From NCBI GenBank assembly GCA_905331475.1, contig CAJNYU010004544.1:62001-126000 (forward strand): 64,000 bases of DNA, given 5' to 3'. This document shows, piece by piece, positions 1 through 13,199 of the stretch. The stretch's first letter is position 1, and every line of letters begins with the position of its first letter. This stretch comes from Rotaria socialis. Lineage: Eukaryota; Rotifera; Eurotatoria; Philodinida; Philodinidae. Both the position numbers and the translations under genes were made by a program. The notes under the pieces were generated by a model, which ran no database searches, was not told where the DNA came from, and saw nothing but the letters and a program-made list of their open reading frames with translations.

Positions 1-3000
1 AATCACGCAAGAAGTCAAGCCATTCTCAACTGTACGATAGTCTTTTACCTAGTTTCTAAATAGAATTTGTCGAAAACTACCATAAGCTCTCACAAAAAAA
101 TGTTTGATATCATCTTTGACTACTGAATTCTCATACGTGTTATAATTGATAGCAGCAGATTATTTGTGAAGTCATGTTTTTCCATGTATCGTGCACATAG
201 TGTACTACGATTAATGAGTGTATAATAATTGAAATTCTAGGTCACACAAGAATTTTATCCTCTCGATAATTTAGCAATGTCTTAAACACAAGAAACCGAT
301 GATTGGGCGACATTTATACAAGAGAATTCTTAATTAGAAAGAAAACTCTCGATTAGTGTAAATTGACTCTCCAGAATGTATTTTAAAAAAGCACTGTTCA
401 GTCGATTAAAATAATTCTGGCATAATTTTCCACTTGATATTTTCAATCACACTTCAAACTTTGTTTTTTTCAAATCTTCGATAAAACGAACTTCTTACCT
501 AATGGATATTCTTTTCAAAAAGCTTTCTTTTTGGAGATATTTGATAAAAATCAATTTTGCATTGAGTACGTCATGGTGCTTCAAGGACACTAAACACGAC
601 CACTGTGTGTAGTTATGGGGTAACACTTAACGTCATATTACGATAATATCCAACAGGACAAACTTCAACTATGACAGACGGTTGACTGTTCAAGAAGAAT
701 ATAATCGATAGAAAAGAAATGATATAAATTTACATAATATGACAGTTCATAAGATTCGAATTCTAATCATGTGAACATATTCGATCACGCATACCTCTTG
801 CTAGTGATAAATTGATGGTTTTATTTTGAAAGCTAGAAAAGAATAGAAAAATCTGCAAGTCAATGTATTTATAAACGTTTGCATGACGAATTATCGATGT
901 AATAATCAAACAGAATATACTTTTGTGCTTCGTATATTATTTTTAACCGTCTACGATAATTGAGTATCGTAGTAGAAAGAGCTGGAAAGGATTAATAAGA
1001 TAAAATGATTTCTTTTTGCCAATTAAAAGATCACTAAGAAGCACTTTCCGATTGGTTGAGAAACTATTGATGCCATCAAATTCACTGTTAAAGCGAAGAG
1101 GATTCCGTTCCTCCTTCGTTCTTCTGATGAATTTCGATTATCTTTATCATTTCTCGACCGGTCACAAGTCCAACTCTCTTGAGGCAATCAAATAAATGAT
1201 TTACTTGAAACTCTCTAACGTAAGTGTCAATAGGAAAGATTATGTGATTTTTAGAAGAATAATTCTTTATGTAATGTCTACCTTACATAAGCGTAGTCTC
1301 AATTTTAAAAATCATATTTTAAGTAATCGTATCATGCATACGAATATGATCTTGTATTTGTTGAGTAACAATCGATAGGGAGCAAGTCAAGAAAAAAAGG
1401 TCTCTTAAAAATCTAGTAAATCCTTCTCAATATCAATTGGGATATATGTGATTTAAATATCTGCAGCCATGCGAGCTATTCATTACTTCGTCAATTGAAA
1501 TATTCGGAATTTATAGAAAAAAATGTTTTTTTAATGAATGAATGCAGAAGTGTATACACTTTCTATGTGTAACATGACTACATAAATGAATAAAATAAGT
1601 GCATGTCAAGTTTACAAGAAAAAAAACTATCCCATATAATAAATATTTTGTTTGTTCATATAGTATTAAATGTTATCATTATTTGATTAATCATTAACAA
1701 GCATTTATATTCTCTTGTATATTATTCGATGTTTCGAAATCTTAAACCTATACAGGAATTGTATTTACTTCAAATCAAATCATCTTTACTTGACAATACA
1801 TGAAAATGCAATCATACATCCAACATACGATAAAGAAATAATAAGATGGCAAGCACTACGATTAGTTATCGTCTATATCAAGTTTCATATTCATCGTTTT
1901 GTTGTATTTATTGGAATAATTACTCGCATTATATGTCTGTCATATCTGATTTAATGATTTCTGTCGAATTATTTGATTTAAATTCACATTTGAATCATAA
2001 TGATGCTGGAGTATATCTATAAAGTTTTCAAGAAAATTCCAGTTAAATAAGATAACAAATCGTTTTTTTTCAAATTTAATACAATAATTAAACATAATTC
2101 TGATTTTATCGTGGTCGTGTAACTTTTGTATAACAAAATATATAAAAAAGCTAATGTTGCTTAAAAATATCTTTGAAAGAAATATTTAAAACAGTATCGG
2201 TAGTTGCTCATGTTCCTATCTTTATTTTGCTCTATCCAATATCATGATGATGCGAACATGATTTTTAATAGTTTAGGATATTGGAGTTTGAAAACTGATT
2301 AAACATCAAAACCGAAAATTGACGATGGTGAGAATCATATTGATTATTCTTGTATCCCATTGGCACCAATGTGGGTTAGGCGAACTAGCTAAATAAATAT
2401 AGATCAATTGATAAAAAATAATTTGTATAATTGTTTGGTAGAATAACAGACGCATTACATAAATAAAGTGTTAACTTACAAATCCAACTAAAATTATCTC
2501 TGAGCTGAGCATTGTACACTAAGTGAAGTATTCTTTATATAAAAGAAAAATGGGCAGTTAAAACTCAAATACTTGTTCCTGTGCAATAAATGACAAGCAG
2601 TTTTTTCGGCAGTTTTAGCTAGCAAAAGATGAATCAATTGCAAATAGATTATAGATTTTCAAAAAGTCACATGAGAGTCATCCCATGTATTGAAATATTT
2701 TTTCGTTAAGATTAGCGAAAAAATGATGTGTGAATGAGTCGAATCATCAGTAGTAATAAATCTATGATGTTTGATGTGTAGAAAAGGCTTTGGCGAAAAA
2801 AACAAAAATATTAAAGATGATAGTTTTAGCTACTCTTCCAATTACAATGCATGGGACACCTTTTACAATGAAAAAATATTCAATTCTTTTTAAAGAATAA
2901 TCATAGATTTCATTTGAGAGATATCATTTTAGTACAGAAAAGATAAAGAATATGCTATCTAGTATGATATTGAAATGGTTATTAAAATAATTTATTTATC

Positions 3001-6000
3001 GGGTCAATAAAATATTAGTAATGAAAACGATAATTACTATAGATATCTTCGATAGTTTTACCAGATATCCGAACTATTTTTCGAGTGACGTTGATCGTCG
3101 TTATTAGGTTTCATACTCAGAATTTTATTTTTCTAAGAAATTATTGATAAATACGCGAAATGAAAAGAAAGAGTACTTGAGCATCCCAAAAAAATGAAAT
3201 CCCTATCCTAATTGGTGTGACCAAGAGTTTGATATCAAGCAAAAGATTTATTAAACTACTGAAAATTTCGAGGTTCACAACATCACTCGTGTACTCTTCT
3301 AGATGCATAAAAAGCAATATTATGCATTTACTGACAAGAATAAATATTTTGATAGTTGCAAAATACTATGATCAATCATACACTGTTAAAAGCTCCTTCT
3401 AAATATCAGAATTTCTTTTATTATCTGTCTATTTATCATCCATTATTTCTTGAACTTTGTTTGTTTTGATTTCATTACTACACATGATATTTTCAACTTT
3501 TTATTGTGATATATTGAGATGAAATAAATATTCTACTGAATAACCATCTTGGTTTGTTTAACATTTCATACGATTAAACGGTCCGATAAGCCATTCGACT
3601 TAGTCCTTTGAGCATGAGAGTATATTGAAAATAGATCAAAGTGAATGTGATCCACAAGTCAGTCTATTATATCAATATTAATGTTCAAAGAATGCTAATA
3701 CTTACGTATGAGTGATAAAAACTAAGTCTAATTATTTGCCATCGTTTTTCTTCAAAGTATTTTGCTGGTAGAATATTCATTTTATATTATCTTCGTTTTC
3801 AATCCAATAAATATGATATTTTCCGAAGTCTCATCACAAAAGAAAATCTGTTTTTTTTTGGATTATAGATATTCTTAATTTACTTTCGATAAACTGGATC
3901 TTATCATACTTATTCTTGCAATGAAAATATGGTAAATAAAAGTCAAAATAAAATAATGTTTTAATTGTCCATATTTTAATGCAATCGACTAATCTACAGA
4001 GAAATGCTGTGTTAAAAATATCAGTGTGCGAAATTTATTTTACTACGATTGAAAAGATTTTTCTCGAAATCATCTTATGTAATGGACGATGAGATTTTTT
4101 CAGTGACTAATTACGAAAAATATTTTGCGAAGTTTCAACTTCAATTTTCGCTAAAATATTCTTTGTTCTATGTGACGAGACTTTCAAGGTTAAAATGTTC
4201 AATAGCATCGTCAAAATGTTTTCTTTCTAAGATCATATCCAAATTCGCAGAAATCAATAATTATTGGGATACGTTTACTGTCATCATGAAATTGAAGCAA
4301 TTTTAAACATCATATAGCATTTTAATATTACATAAAATGTTTACTATTTAGTGTAAATAAACAAAATAGATCTGAACCGAATAGAATCTAATTTATTTTG
4401 CAAGATTATTGACAAAAAGATTTCAATTTATGATTGCTTGGAATCTGCGTTTCAATAATCAATTGATTCAATCATAGAAAATCAACGAAACTATCGAAAT
4501 GTTTCTAGTTGTAAAACTTTTTACGGCACGTATCAATGACACTATTGAGACAATTAAAGTAGCTTTAGAAATGTTATTGGAAATTTTAAAATTCTTAAAT
4601 TTTCGTTGGAAAAGCTCGTTCGACACTTTTCTCACAGTCGACTCTTGTATCTATGTAAAAATCCATACAATATGTATATAATCTTTATATTTATTCACGT
4701 CTTAAAAATACATCTGGAACTTATAACTTGGCTAAGAGCTTCTAATAAATAGAGACGATCTAAAAAGAAAAAAAAAATTGCGACGATTTTCCATAGATCT
4801 TGTGACATTGTAAATATTAAACAGATAAAAAGTTATGTATCGAATATTAATGAATATAGTAAAAATACAAGATAATACTATTTGGTCATCATAATATAAG
4901 AGAATATGTGGATGGCAGCAAAGAATGATTCGTAGAGTCATCTGGTAATTTTGATTGATATTTTATTCATTAATAGAATCTGACAAGACTATTAGACGGT
5001 TCAAATTATTAATAATCAGGTTTCGTTCATATGAATGAATGATTTCTTCATTGTTTATTTGTTTTGTCGAAATGAATAGTATTCATTAAAGACAGTGTGA
5101 AGGACAAGGAACATCAAATTTCGCCTATAAACAGTTTGCAAACCAATCCAAATTTTAGAAAAATTGCAACTCAAAGGAATACTTGTTATTGAGAAATATG
5201 TAAAGTATTCAGATGATGATGTAACCTCAGAAGAAAACACTCAAAATCGATTGCTTTTCAGTAGCCGATATCTTGAGAGAGGATTGATTTAAACTGCAAA
5301 CTTTAAAATGTTTTGATGGTTTCAGATATGTCTATACAGAAAACTATGTATGAACAGCTTGTCGAACAATCTTCTACCAATACTAAGTCGACAGTACGAA
5401 AATTTAATCAGGCGATAATAATCTCAAATGAATAAGACATAGACATGACTACTGTGAGGCTTCTGTTAGTTTCATCAGATCCTATGCATGATTGCAGCAT
5501 ATCAATACAACTAAAGCTCTATACTTATAGAAAAAAAATCCCATTTTCTCTCGCTTAAATTTATGATTACATGAAATATTAGATAAATCATCTGTATTGA
5601 ATATCTTATTTTATACTGTATCTCCCATGATTCATTACTATTAAAAAGCAACATTTCTTTTTATGATATAGCTACTTCATTAATATAAGATCGGTGAAAT
5701 TGTAATATAAAGTAAAGATAATATTTGATTGCTAAGTTCCACTTTAAAATAATTATAGAATACAAATATACGCATAAAATCTTGATAATGATGAAGCTGT
5801 GTTAAAGAGGGCTCATTGCTCCTTGAAAAAGAAAAAATATGAAATATTTAAAAAGTTTCATTTTGTTTTAATTAGATTAAGCAACTAGATGAAAATGATA
5901 CTATACAATAGGTTCTTTCTCCAACTTCTATAAGTTGAGCAAAAGAAATAATTAGTCACTTTTGACTTTTACTTGCAATCATTGTCATGCTTCAAACAAT

Positions 6001-6778
6001 GCACTATTCAACAATATCGTGCTACTACTATTCTTTTTCATAGATACAAATATTTTGTTCAAAATTTCCATCCTATTCGTTTCCATTTGTTTTTTGGAAC
6101 TATCTCTACTTAGATTCAAAAAAGCTTTCTACCTTTAATATCATTCACGGCGATAATTTTATTTATTTTTTGTTAAATAAAAGATTTCTTTTTTCATTTC
6201 AAAAATATATCAATGTACATTATATATTTCATGATGCAACCTTCAGACGCTTTCTAGAAGTTATATAAACAAAAAATGACAAAGAAAAAAAATTTGCGTG
6301 TTCCGTTCTTCTCATAAGTGGTCTATTTTGTTCCAAAATAAACATACATGCGCAAAAAATCTTTAAGAATACACAAAGGCACTCAAAATGACAACGACGA
6401 CAATAAAGATATAGTAATAAGAAAGAATTGTGAAGATCATGCACAAAAATAATAATAATAAAAGAGAAAAAACATACGAATAAAATAGAGATATACGAAA
6501 AAGAATCAATTAGATAAAGAACAATTAACAACCTGGCCAGCAGGTTACTTTGTTAGACATTAGAATATTGATAGTTCCATAGACGTTCTATCATTATGAT
6601 TGTTCGATTTTAATACGATTACCAAACGTAAGAATCATTGATACTCAATGCGGGATCTGTGTGCTAGGCATTCTTTTATACATGTAAAAGAAATGGAAAG
6701 GAAGAGTAATAAGCGGACGGAGAAACCAGTAGCATTAAGGGAAAAAGACAGAAAGAGAAAACAAAAACTAGAACGACA
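1..6778. other. AT-rich intergenic region, no gene seen
   Basis: Very AT-rich sequence with only short open frames (under about 100 codons). None shows a recognisable domain, biased codon use or a splice pattern that joins into a longer protein. I see no tRNA, rRNA or repeat array here. Distal regulatory sequence or an unrecognised non-coding RNA cannot be excluded. Confidence 0.6.
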
Positions 6779-8545
6779 TCACTTTTCGTTACCAGTCAAT
6801 GCTCGATTTGTACGTATAACAATTATGTTAATTAATCGTCCGAAAGATTTTTGTCGATTATCTGTCCATTTATCTCTTAAGCCAAATTCCATTGTATGGT
6901 TAAGACCATCCACAATAGCCTAATTAAATTTAAAAAGAAAAGCATAAATAAATATATAAAACAAAAAACATATTAGAATGAAAGATATACCTGGATATGT
7001 TCTGATTTAACTTCATAATTATGATGTTGAGAACCAATGTCATGTAACATTTTAAATAGTTCATCAGGTTTGTCAACAACACTAATTAGATCGTCGAGAG
7101 AATTAAAAAATTTTGAGCCATGATTTCTTAGATCCATTTTCCAGCGATTTGCTGTATTAGGAGCGTCTGTATCATCGCCGACAGCGGCAGCTGTTGTTGT
7201 TGCTGCATTTGCATTGTTGGTTACACGGGGATTTTGCCATAATGATTTTATATCTGGGCATTTTTGGAAAATCCTAAAAGAAAATATACACGTATTATCC
7301 CAATGTTTTCTTTTCTTCCGAAGATTTTCTAATTAAGGTAGCTCAAAGTGATCAATTATATATATATAGGCACTACATGTTATCTATATGTTATATCATT
7401 CTAGGAAACAAGAGATTGATCTTTTGCTTTTAGATCAATCATGGCGCATCATGATCTACTTTATTTCCGGATAATATAAATCAATTATAATTCTGAAACT
7501 AATCGTTTTCTTGTGTGTTTCTACATGTCTGTATTTTCTCTCTTGTTCTTGCTGTTCTTTGTAATACCAAGCAACGCTTTTCAGAAAAATAATGAAAACA
7601 AAACAGGCGTTGTAGCGTGTGTTCGATGACGCGCAAAGTGTGAATTAATCTACATGATATTAGTTTCCAACTGCCGCACATGACGGACATAGAAAAGTAA
7701 TATATATATATATATATATATATCGTAGCAGCAAGGAAAGTATCGATCGAATCATCCAAGTAGTATTGATTGACGCTTGGTCCCCTAGCCGATGCGAAGA
7801 GTGACATTCACATTGAATATGCACAAGTGCTATGCAAATAGATAGATAGACCGAACAAACTCAAACTACTCTGCATAGCTAACTATTAACAATTTCCTCT
7901 TTATCATCATCAGACAAATGAAATGATAAACATGATCAGGAATTGATTGAACCTTTCATGGTCATGCGCGAACATATGTCGCGTGTTTTACATAAATCAG
8001 TTTTTCTTGTTTGCAGTATTATTGATATGATAAGTTTTTTTTCTTCTCGTTATCTTCAATTTATTAATGATAGTAGTGGAATTGTTTTTACTCTCAATTT
8101 TAGTTCTCATACTGAAAAGCATGAGATAAGAGAAAAGATAAAGATAAATTAAGAAAAATAAATTTGTGAAGAACAAAAGAAAAGGTAGACAATAAATATG
8201 AATGCATTTATGTCGTTGTTTCTAATGGTAACGACACATAGCAAATGTCATCGATCTATCTCATTTCTTTTCTTTGTTCTCAGACATGAAGTCAACAAAA
8301 AATGATATATAGATTGAAAAACTCATAAAAGTTCCTTTTTAAGCTGTTTATTTTCTCCATTCTAATAGATTTGAAGAATTCCTTCTTTAAATATGATAGT
8401 CTTCCTAGATGACCTACCTGAGCATGAGCCGTTGGCCGTATTCACCATAGGCTTCTCTGCCTACCATTTTCCATGTTTCTCTGATGATTCTCGTATCGTC
8501 TGGTGTCAGTGCTTCTGGTTCGATTTTAGCCTGAGTGCAGCCCAT
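6779..8545 (-). CDS. Globin, globin X-like, with predicted N-terminal acylation
   Basis: Predicted haem-binding globin of 183 aa in three exons: 8418-8545, 6991-7273 and 6779-6919 (minus strand). Introns are 1144 and 71 bp, GT-AG, phases 2 and 0. The N-terminus begins MGCTQ, which fits N-myristoylation at Gly2 and palmitoylation at Cys3, as known for globin X; membrane anchoring is therefore inferred. Helix A/B reads RIIRETWKMVG. His94 in RNHGSKFF aligns with the distal E7 histidine and His126 in IGSQHHNYEVK with the proximal F8 histidine of neuroglobin-type globins. The CD-D region (about residues 61-85) is expanded with Asn, Ala and Thr. The last exon supplies helices G/H. No exon is a long open frame alone, so the gene is easy to miss. 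Family call is firm; the globin X subfamily is inference. Confidence 0.9.
7700..7723. repeat. TA dinucleotide microsatellite
   Basis: An uninterrupted AT/TA run inside intron 1 of the globin gene. Confidence 0.9.
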
Positions 8546-9187
8546 AGTATTTGTATTCTGATGATTATTTGCTGTGTTTCTATCTGTATGTTTACAAATT
8601 CACAGTTGTCGTTGGCTGAGAATAACGAAAAAGAAGAGAAAAAAGGATTGTCCAATTGATATTCATTGGTAGTTGTATAATAAATAGTCCACGTTGGTTT
8701 AGGAAGAGAAATTTGGTGCGCTTTTTTTTTAAGGAAAAGAAGAGTAGAGGCAGATAGAAATCGTGAATGTCAGCAGGACTAGTCGCAGTGGAAGTAGTAA
8801 TAGTAGTGGTGACGATGGTGGTACGACTACAGCGTCGAGAACAATGAACACGACGAGTAGACGACAGTAGTAACTTCGGCGATCGGAGAAGCGTCGGGCC
8901 CGAACGAGACAAAGTGATGATGATTAAACGACGGAGCCAGCAACAGTGATGGCGGAGAATCGCTCTTGTTATTACTCCTATTGTCGTTGTTTGTTGTCAT
9001 CCTTCTATAGTAGCGGTGATGGTGCACCACATCAAAAAGAAAAAGAGAGAGTGAGAGTGAGAGTGAGAAAAATACTCGGCGTGTCAATGAAAGAAGAGAG
9101 ATGAATTTTAGTCCCTTCAAATCATAAGTAATGCGAGTAGCAATAAAATACAAGACTTAACTTCTCATCCACACGCACACACATGCC

Positions 9188-9190
<3 letters not shown>

Positions 9191-9218
<28 letters not shown>
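9191..9218. repeat. (AC)14 microsatellite
   Basis: Fourteen uninterrupted AC units. Confidence 0.97.
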
Positions 9219-9221
<3 letters not shown>

Positions 9222-10389
9222 TCATAATCATTCCTCTTTATCATCATTATGATTGTCATTAAGCAGTAACACAAATAAAAAGTCATAGGCAGTCGGGCGC
9301 ACCCGCTCCACATATTTACAGAATAAAAGATATTGAAAAATGAGTGCATTACTAAATATATTTTTTTATTTAGTCTCCCAATTTTGTCTATTTAACACAG
9401 ACATTGTTTTGCATAGACCGCATGGAAACATTTAGAAAGAATTTTCATTAAAATACATGGATGTGCAGAGTATTATGCAAAATTGAACTTATCCTTGATG
9501 TCCATAAGAGAAAAATGTTGTATTGTTTATCAAAACAAGAAAAAGAAAATATTTTAATGAAGAAAAAAAATGGTAGGTAACACTATTACGATTAAATATT
9601 TATTAGTTCTGAGTATAATATCCGTAATGTGTTGTTTTGTTCAAAATTTATTTACTATCGTAGTTCTCTCAATAGAACGAGTCTCTAAAGAAAGCTATAA
9701 TCTTTTGAGAAAAGTGTTGTTATTCAGAAGCTAAGAAAAATTACTCGATTAATAATAATAACAATAATGATACACTATTAGAGTAGAATATATCTAATAT
9801 TTATCGGTTCTTTTCTTTCTTAAATAAAGAAAAAGCAAGATATTTACTTCAAACGACAAACAGTGAAAGAGTACAACAAATAGATATTAAAGAAGGGTAA
9901 ATAGAAGAAGAAAAACAACGAAGGACCGCTCAATTATCAAATTCAGAAAAAAAAAGAATTCTCGGCAGATGCATTTTTTGGGTAGATCGACGATATTCGA
10001 ACAACTGACAGGATCTCATTTATTTGAGAGTCTACTTGGCATACTCTCCGTTTTTTTCCTTCTTTTTTTCTCTTCTCTATAATAGAATAACGACGCTTAT
10101 TGTTAACCATACCAATGCTGTAATTCTGGTTAACTTTTATATGATACTTACAATAGGTGTGCGTGTGAGGAAAATCTAGTGAAACATGGAGGACTTTTTT
10201 CCTATAACTCTACTCGTTTTTCCTTTTTCTTAGTCTTCTTTTTTTGTAACAGTTCTTCTTTTCTCGTTTCTTTTTCCATCATTGCGTTTACGCTTCTAGT
10301 GCCGGTTCACTCTATTTAATAAGACATTTGTTCGCATGAGCCTGCTTGACTGTTTTGCACAGTTCGCATTTTCACTCTTCCACTCTTCT

Positions 10390-10428
10390 ATCTCTCTCTC
10401 TCTCTTTCTCTGTCTGTCTTTCTTTCTA
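10390..10428. repeat. Pyrimidine tract (TC/TTTC/TGTC)
   Basis: A run of TC repeats grading into TGTC and TTTC units. It is a simple-sequence tract on the plus strand within the low-complexity intergenic region. Confidence 0.85.
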
Positions 10429-13199
10429 GTTCGCTCCATCTCTTTCCGCGTTTTTCTCACCATAATAAACTGAGTGTCACATAAAAAGAAAGAAAAAAAT
10501 TGATAAGAACGACGCACTCTCATATTGCCGAACTAGCTAGACGAGTATAAATTCTGAGATTTTCATTTTCCTCCGCTGGGAGCCTAGAGAAAAAAGAGAC
10601 AGAGACAGAATTATCTCTATTAGTCTCTGTCTCCTCTCATTTTCCATCATCATTATAATGATCAACTTAATTAACAATGTTTCCCTTTCGTTATAGACTC
10701 CTGTTTTTCTTTTGTCTGTTCTATTCTGCAACAGGCACTAAAACTTCTGCTATTACATCCGCAAATCTGTTAATAGATTTAAAAAACGACCAAGCATTGT
10801 TGTTCTGTCTACCCACGAATAAGCAAGCAGGATATGAATGAAAGATGTATTGTCTCTTTTTTTCTTCTCAGTTCTTTCTTTTTTCTCTCACGCATTGAGA
10901 GACATACTTTGGAGCGAGCGGATGAAAAATAGTCTAGGGATGTTTTACTAGTCGTGCTCTCGGAGAGGACGATGATGCTATGAATGTATGTTGCAATTAT
11001 AATTGAATTGGAAGCTTGCGTTCGCATCAGAGTTCCATGTATGAACAGTGTCGACAGATAAAACACGGTGTTGATCGAAATAGAAAGATGCTTTAATTTA
11101 ATTGGTCTATTCGACGACTAAACGAAAATGTTGAATAGTTTTATTTACTCACAATCTATGCTTTTTTTTCCATTTTTTGTACTACAATTTATCAAGGAAA
11201 TAGCAGATGACAGTGTGTAAAAGGAAAAAAAATGAAAAACGCAGATAGAAAATAAACATATCAAATTCTACTTTCTTACTTAATTAGTGAGATAACCTTG
11301 CTTGTTATTTATACGCTATTGTACGTACGCAATATTTAATAATAAAAGGGTAGACTTTAAAAATGTCTGCTAACTATCGATGTCTAATTGAATGCTCAGA
11401 TGGTCTCATGATAGAAAAAGCAAAGAAAACTCCATTTTCTTTAAAAAAAACACCTTATCATGCCGTCGTTTATGAAATTGTCAAAAGCAGCGAAGAACAA
11501 AAAGCGTTGTATGCATGTTGCCAAACAAAGAAGAAAAGGAAAATGTAGTCTTTTAATTGAAAATGACTTTTCTTATATAGATTCTTACGGCCAAAAACGA
11601 GAGAGAAATTCTAAAAAAGAAATCTCAAAGAAAAGAATGCGATATTTGATATGTAACCAACGTCATATTGTTAAGATGAAACTCAATCTTTAACTAAAAT
11701 GCAGTCACATCCATGAATCAATGAGCAAATCTAGTTACGATTGAATTTTTCAAATAGGTCAGTGAAAAGATGTAAGTACAAATAACTAATTAGTAATAAA
11801 CAGTCAATAACAATCATTTTCGGTATCCGTATGTGAATATAGAATGATATTTAACTTGCAATATAAATAACAATTTGAAAGTGATGAACTAATTATGAAT
11901 GTAATTATGTGTATGAAAAAAATAGTCTCGATGCGTCTTGATTATTTATGAAAAAAATAACTAAGTGACAAATTTCAAAGTAATATACGTAATAAGTCTA
12001 AAATAGAATCATGATAGATGCAAACATGACTTCAAACTGTTCTTCATTGTACGTTTAATGATTATTTTTGTATTTTTTTTCTTCTTCGTTTTCTTCGGTT
12101 TGAGAGTGATGAATACGATCAATTGATGGCTGAGAAGGCGTGCGTTTTTTTGTTTTTGAATATACTTTTAGATCCATTCTTAATCCTGTATTTAACTATC
12201 ATGCACATGAAAGGATTTGCGACGAAGTCAAAGCTGAGCACACGAGCAAACTTTGATTCGATTTCTCTATGTAGCAGATTCTTTTGCTAAATATGACGAG
12301 TGACATATTCACTTACAGAGGAAACAAATGTCTATACCGATGCATTTCTTTTCTATATGTGCAAAGAATTAATAGGAGATTGGCAAGTGCTATATTTATT
12401 TAATTAAACATGTATACATTATTGATTATTGTGTTAGTTTTGAAAATAGAAAAAAATATATCGTACGAAATCTTCAACACAAAACAAAATGAAAGACAAT
12501 GCAGAAATCTCTAATTAATAAAAACAAATGACTTCTAGAATGGCATATGTTTCATATTTCAGCATGATTTTGATACAATTTATTCCGATTGAGAAACTTG
12601 AATATATTTCAACGTGAATAATCATCACGATACTGTTAATATTTGTTTTTAAGAAAGAAGATGAATAATACGTTGGTCGCAAATAATTAGAAAACGTTTG
12701 TCTTTTTTGATAAAAAAGAACTGATTACAACCAGAATGAATGACATACTGGCTACAATAAAAGTGTATGTGAATTATCATTTTCAATGTAATTAAAGCCT
12801 CTGATCACAATATCATATAGCAAATAAAAGTGTAGTAAAGTGAGTCACATTTAGATTTTGAGATTATAAGATTCCTGTTTTCCACCGAATAAAAAATACA
12901 TAATTAAAATAACTAATTTCTAATGTAAATTTTATTTTTAAATATCAATTGATTTATGATAATATACATCCTGATTTCGTTAAGAGGTAAGCAAATTACA
13001 TATTTAATGACGATAGTTGTATGCATATTTTTCTTGGGACTAATCGGAAAAATACAACGAAAAATGGGACATGACCGTTAAAAAATAAAGAGAACTTATT
13101 TCATTCCTTTCCTTCCGTCGATCTACAAAAAAAGAATAATAACTGTTGCTCTTTCAATTTAATACTTATAATCGAAATCAATTATCAGATTTTGAATCG

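Larger units (their letters stand above)
8546..13199. other. Low-complexity intergenic region
   Basis: Contains purine- or pyrimidine-rich stretches (about 8690-9080 and 10030-10450), an AC microsatellite and many homopolymer runs. Short open frames here are low-complexity translations (Ser/Leu/Phe or Lys/Arg runs) without family resemblance. The 5' part should contain the promoter of the globin gene and the 3' part that of the TIR gene, but I see no specific element. Confidence 0.55.

Noticed and set aside
6229..6531. 100-codon frame on the minus strand
   Set aside because: Phe/Ile/Leu-rich low-complexity translation of AT-rich DNA, no family resemblance or exon context.
7499..7807. 102-codon frame on the minus strand
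   Set aside because: Lies in globin intron 1 and is partly a translation of the TA microsatellite.
8592..9153. Overlapping 106- and 108-codon minus-strand frames
   Set aside because: Ser/Thr/Arg/Leu runs from purine-rich simple sequence upstream of the globin gene; no domain.
11363..11693. Two overlapping plus-strand frames of 61 and 77 codons
   Set aside because: Short, Lys-rich, without a conserved motif or acceptable splice partners.
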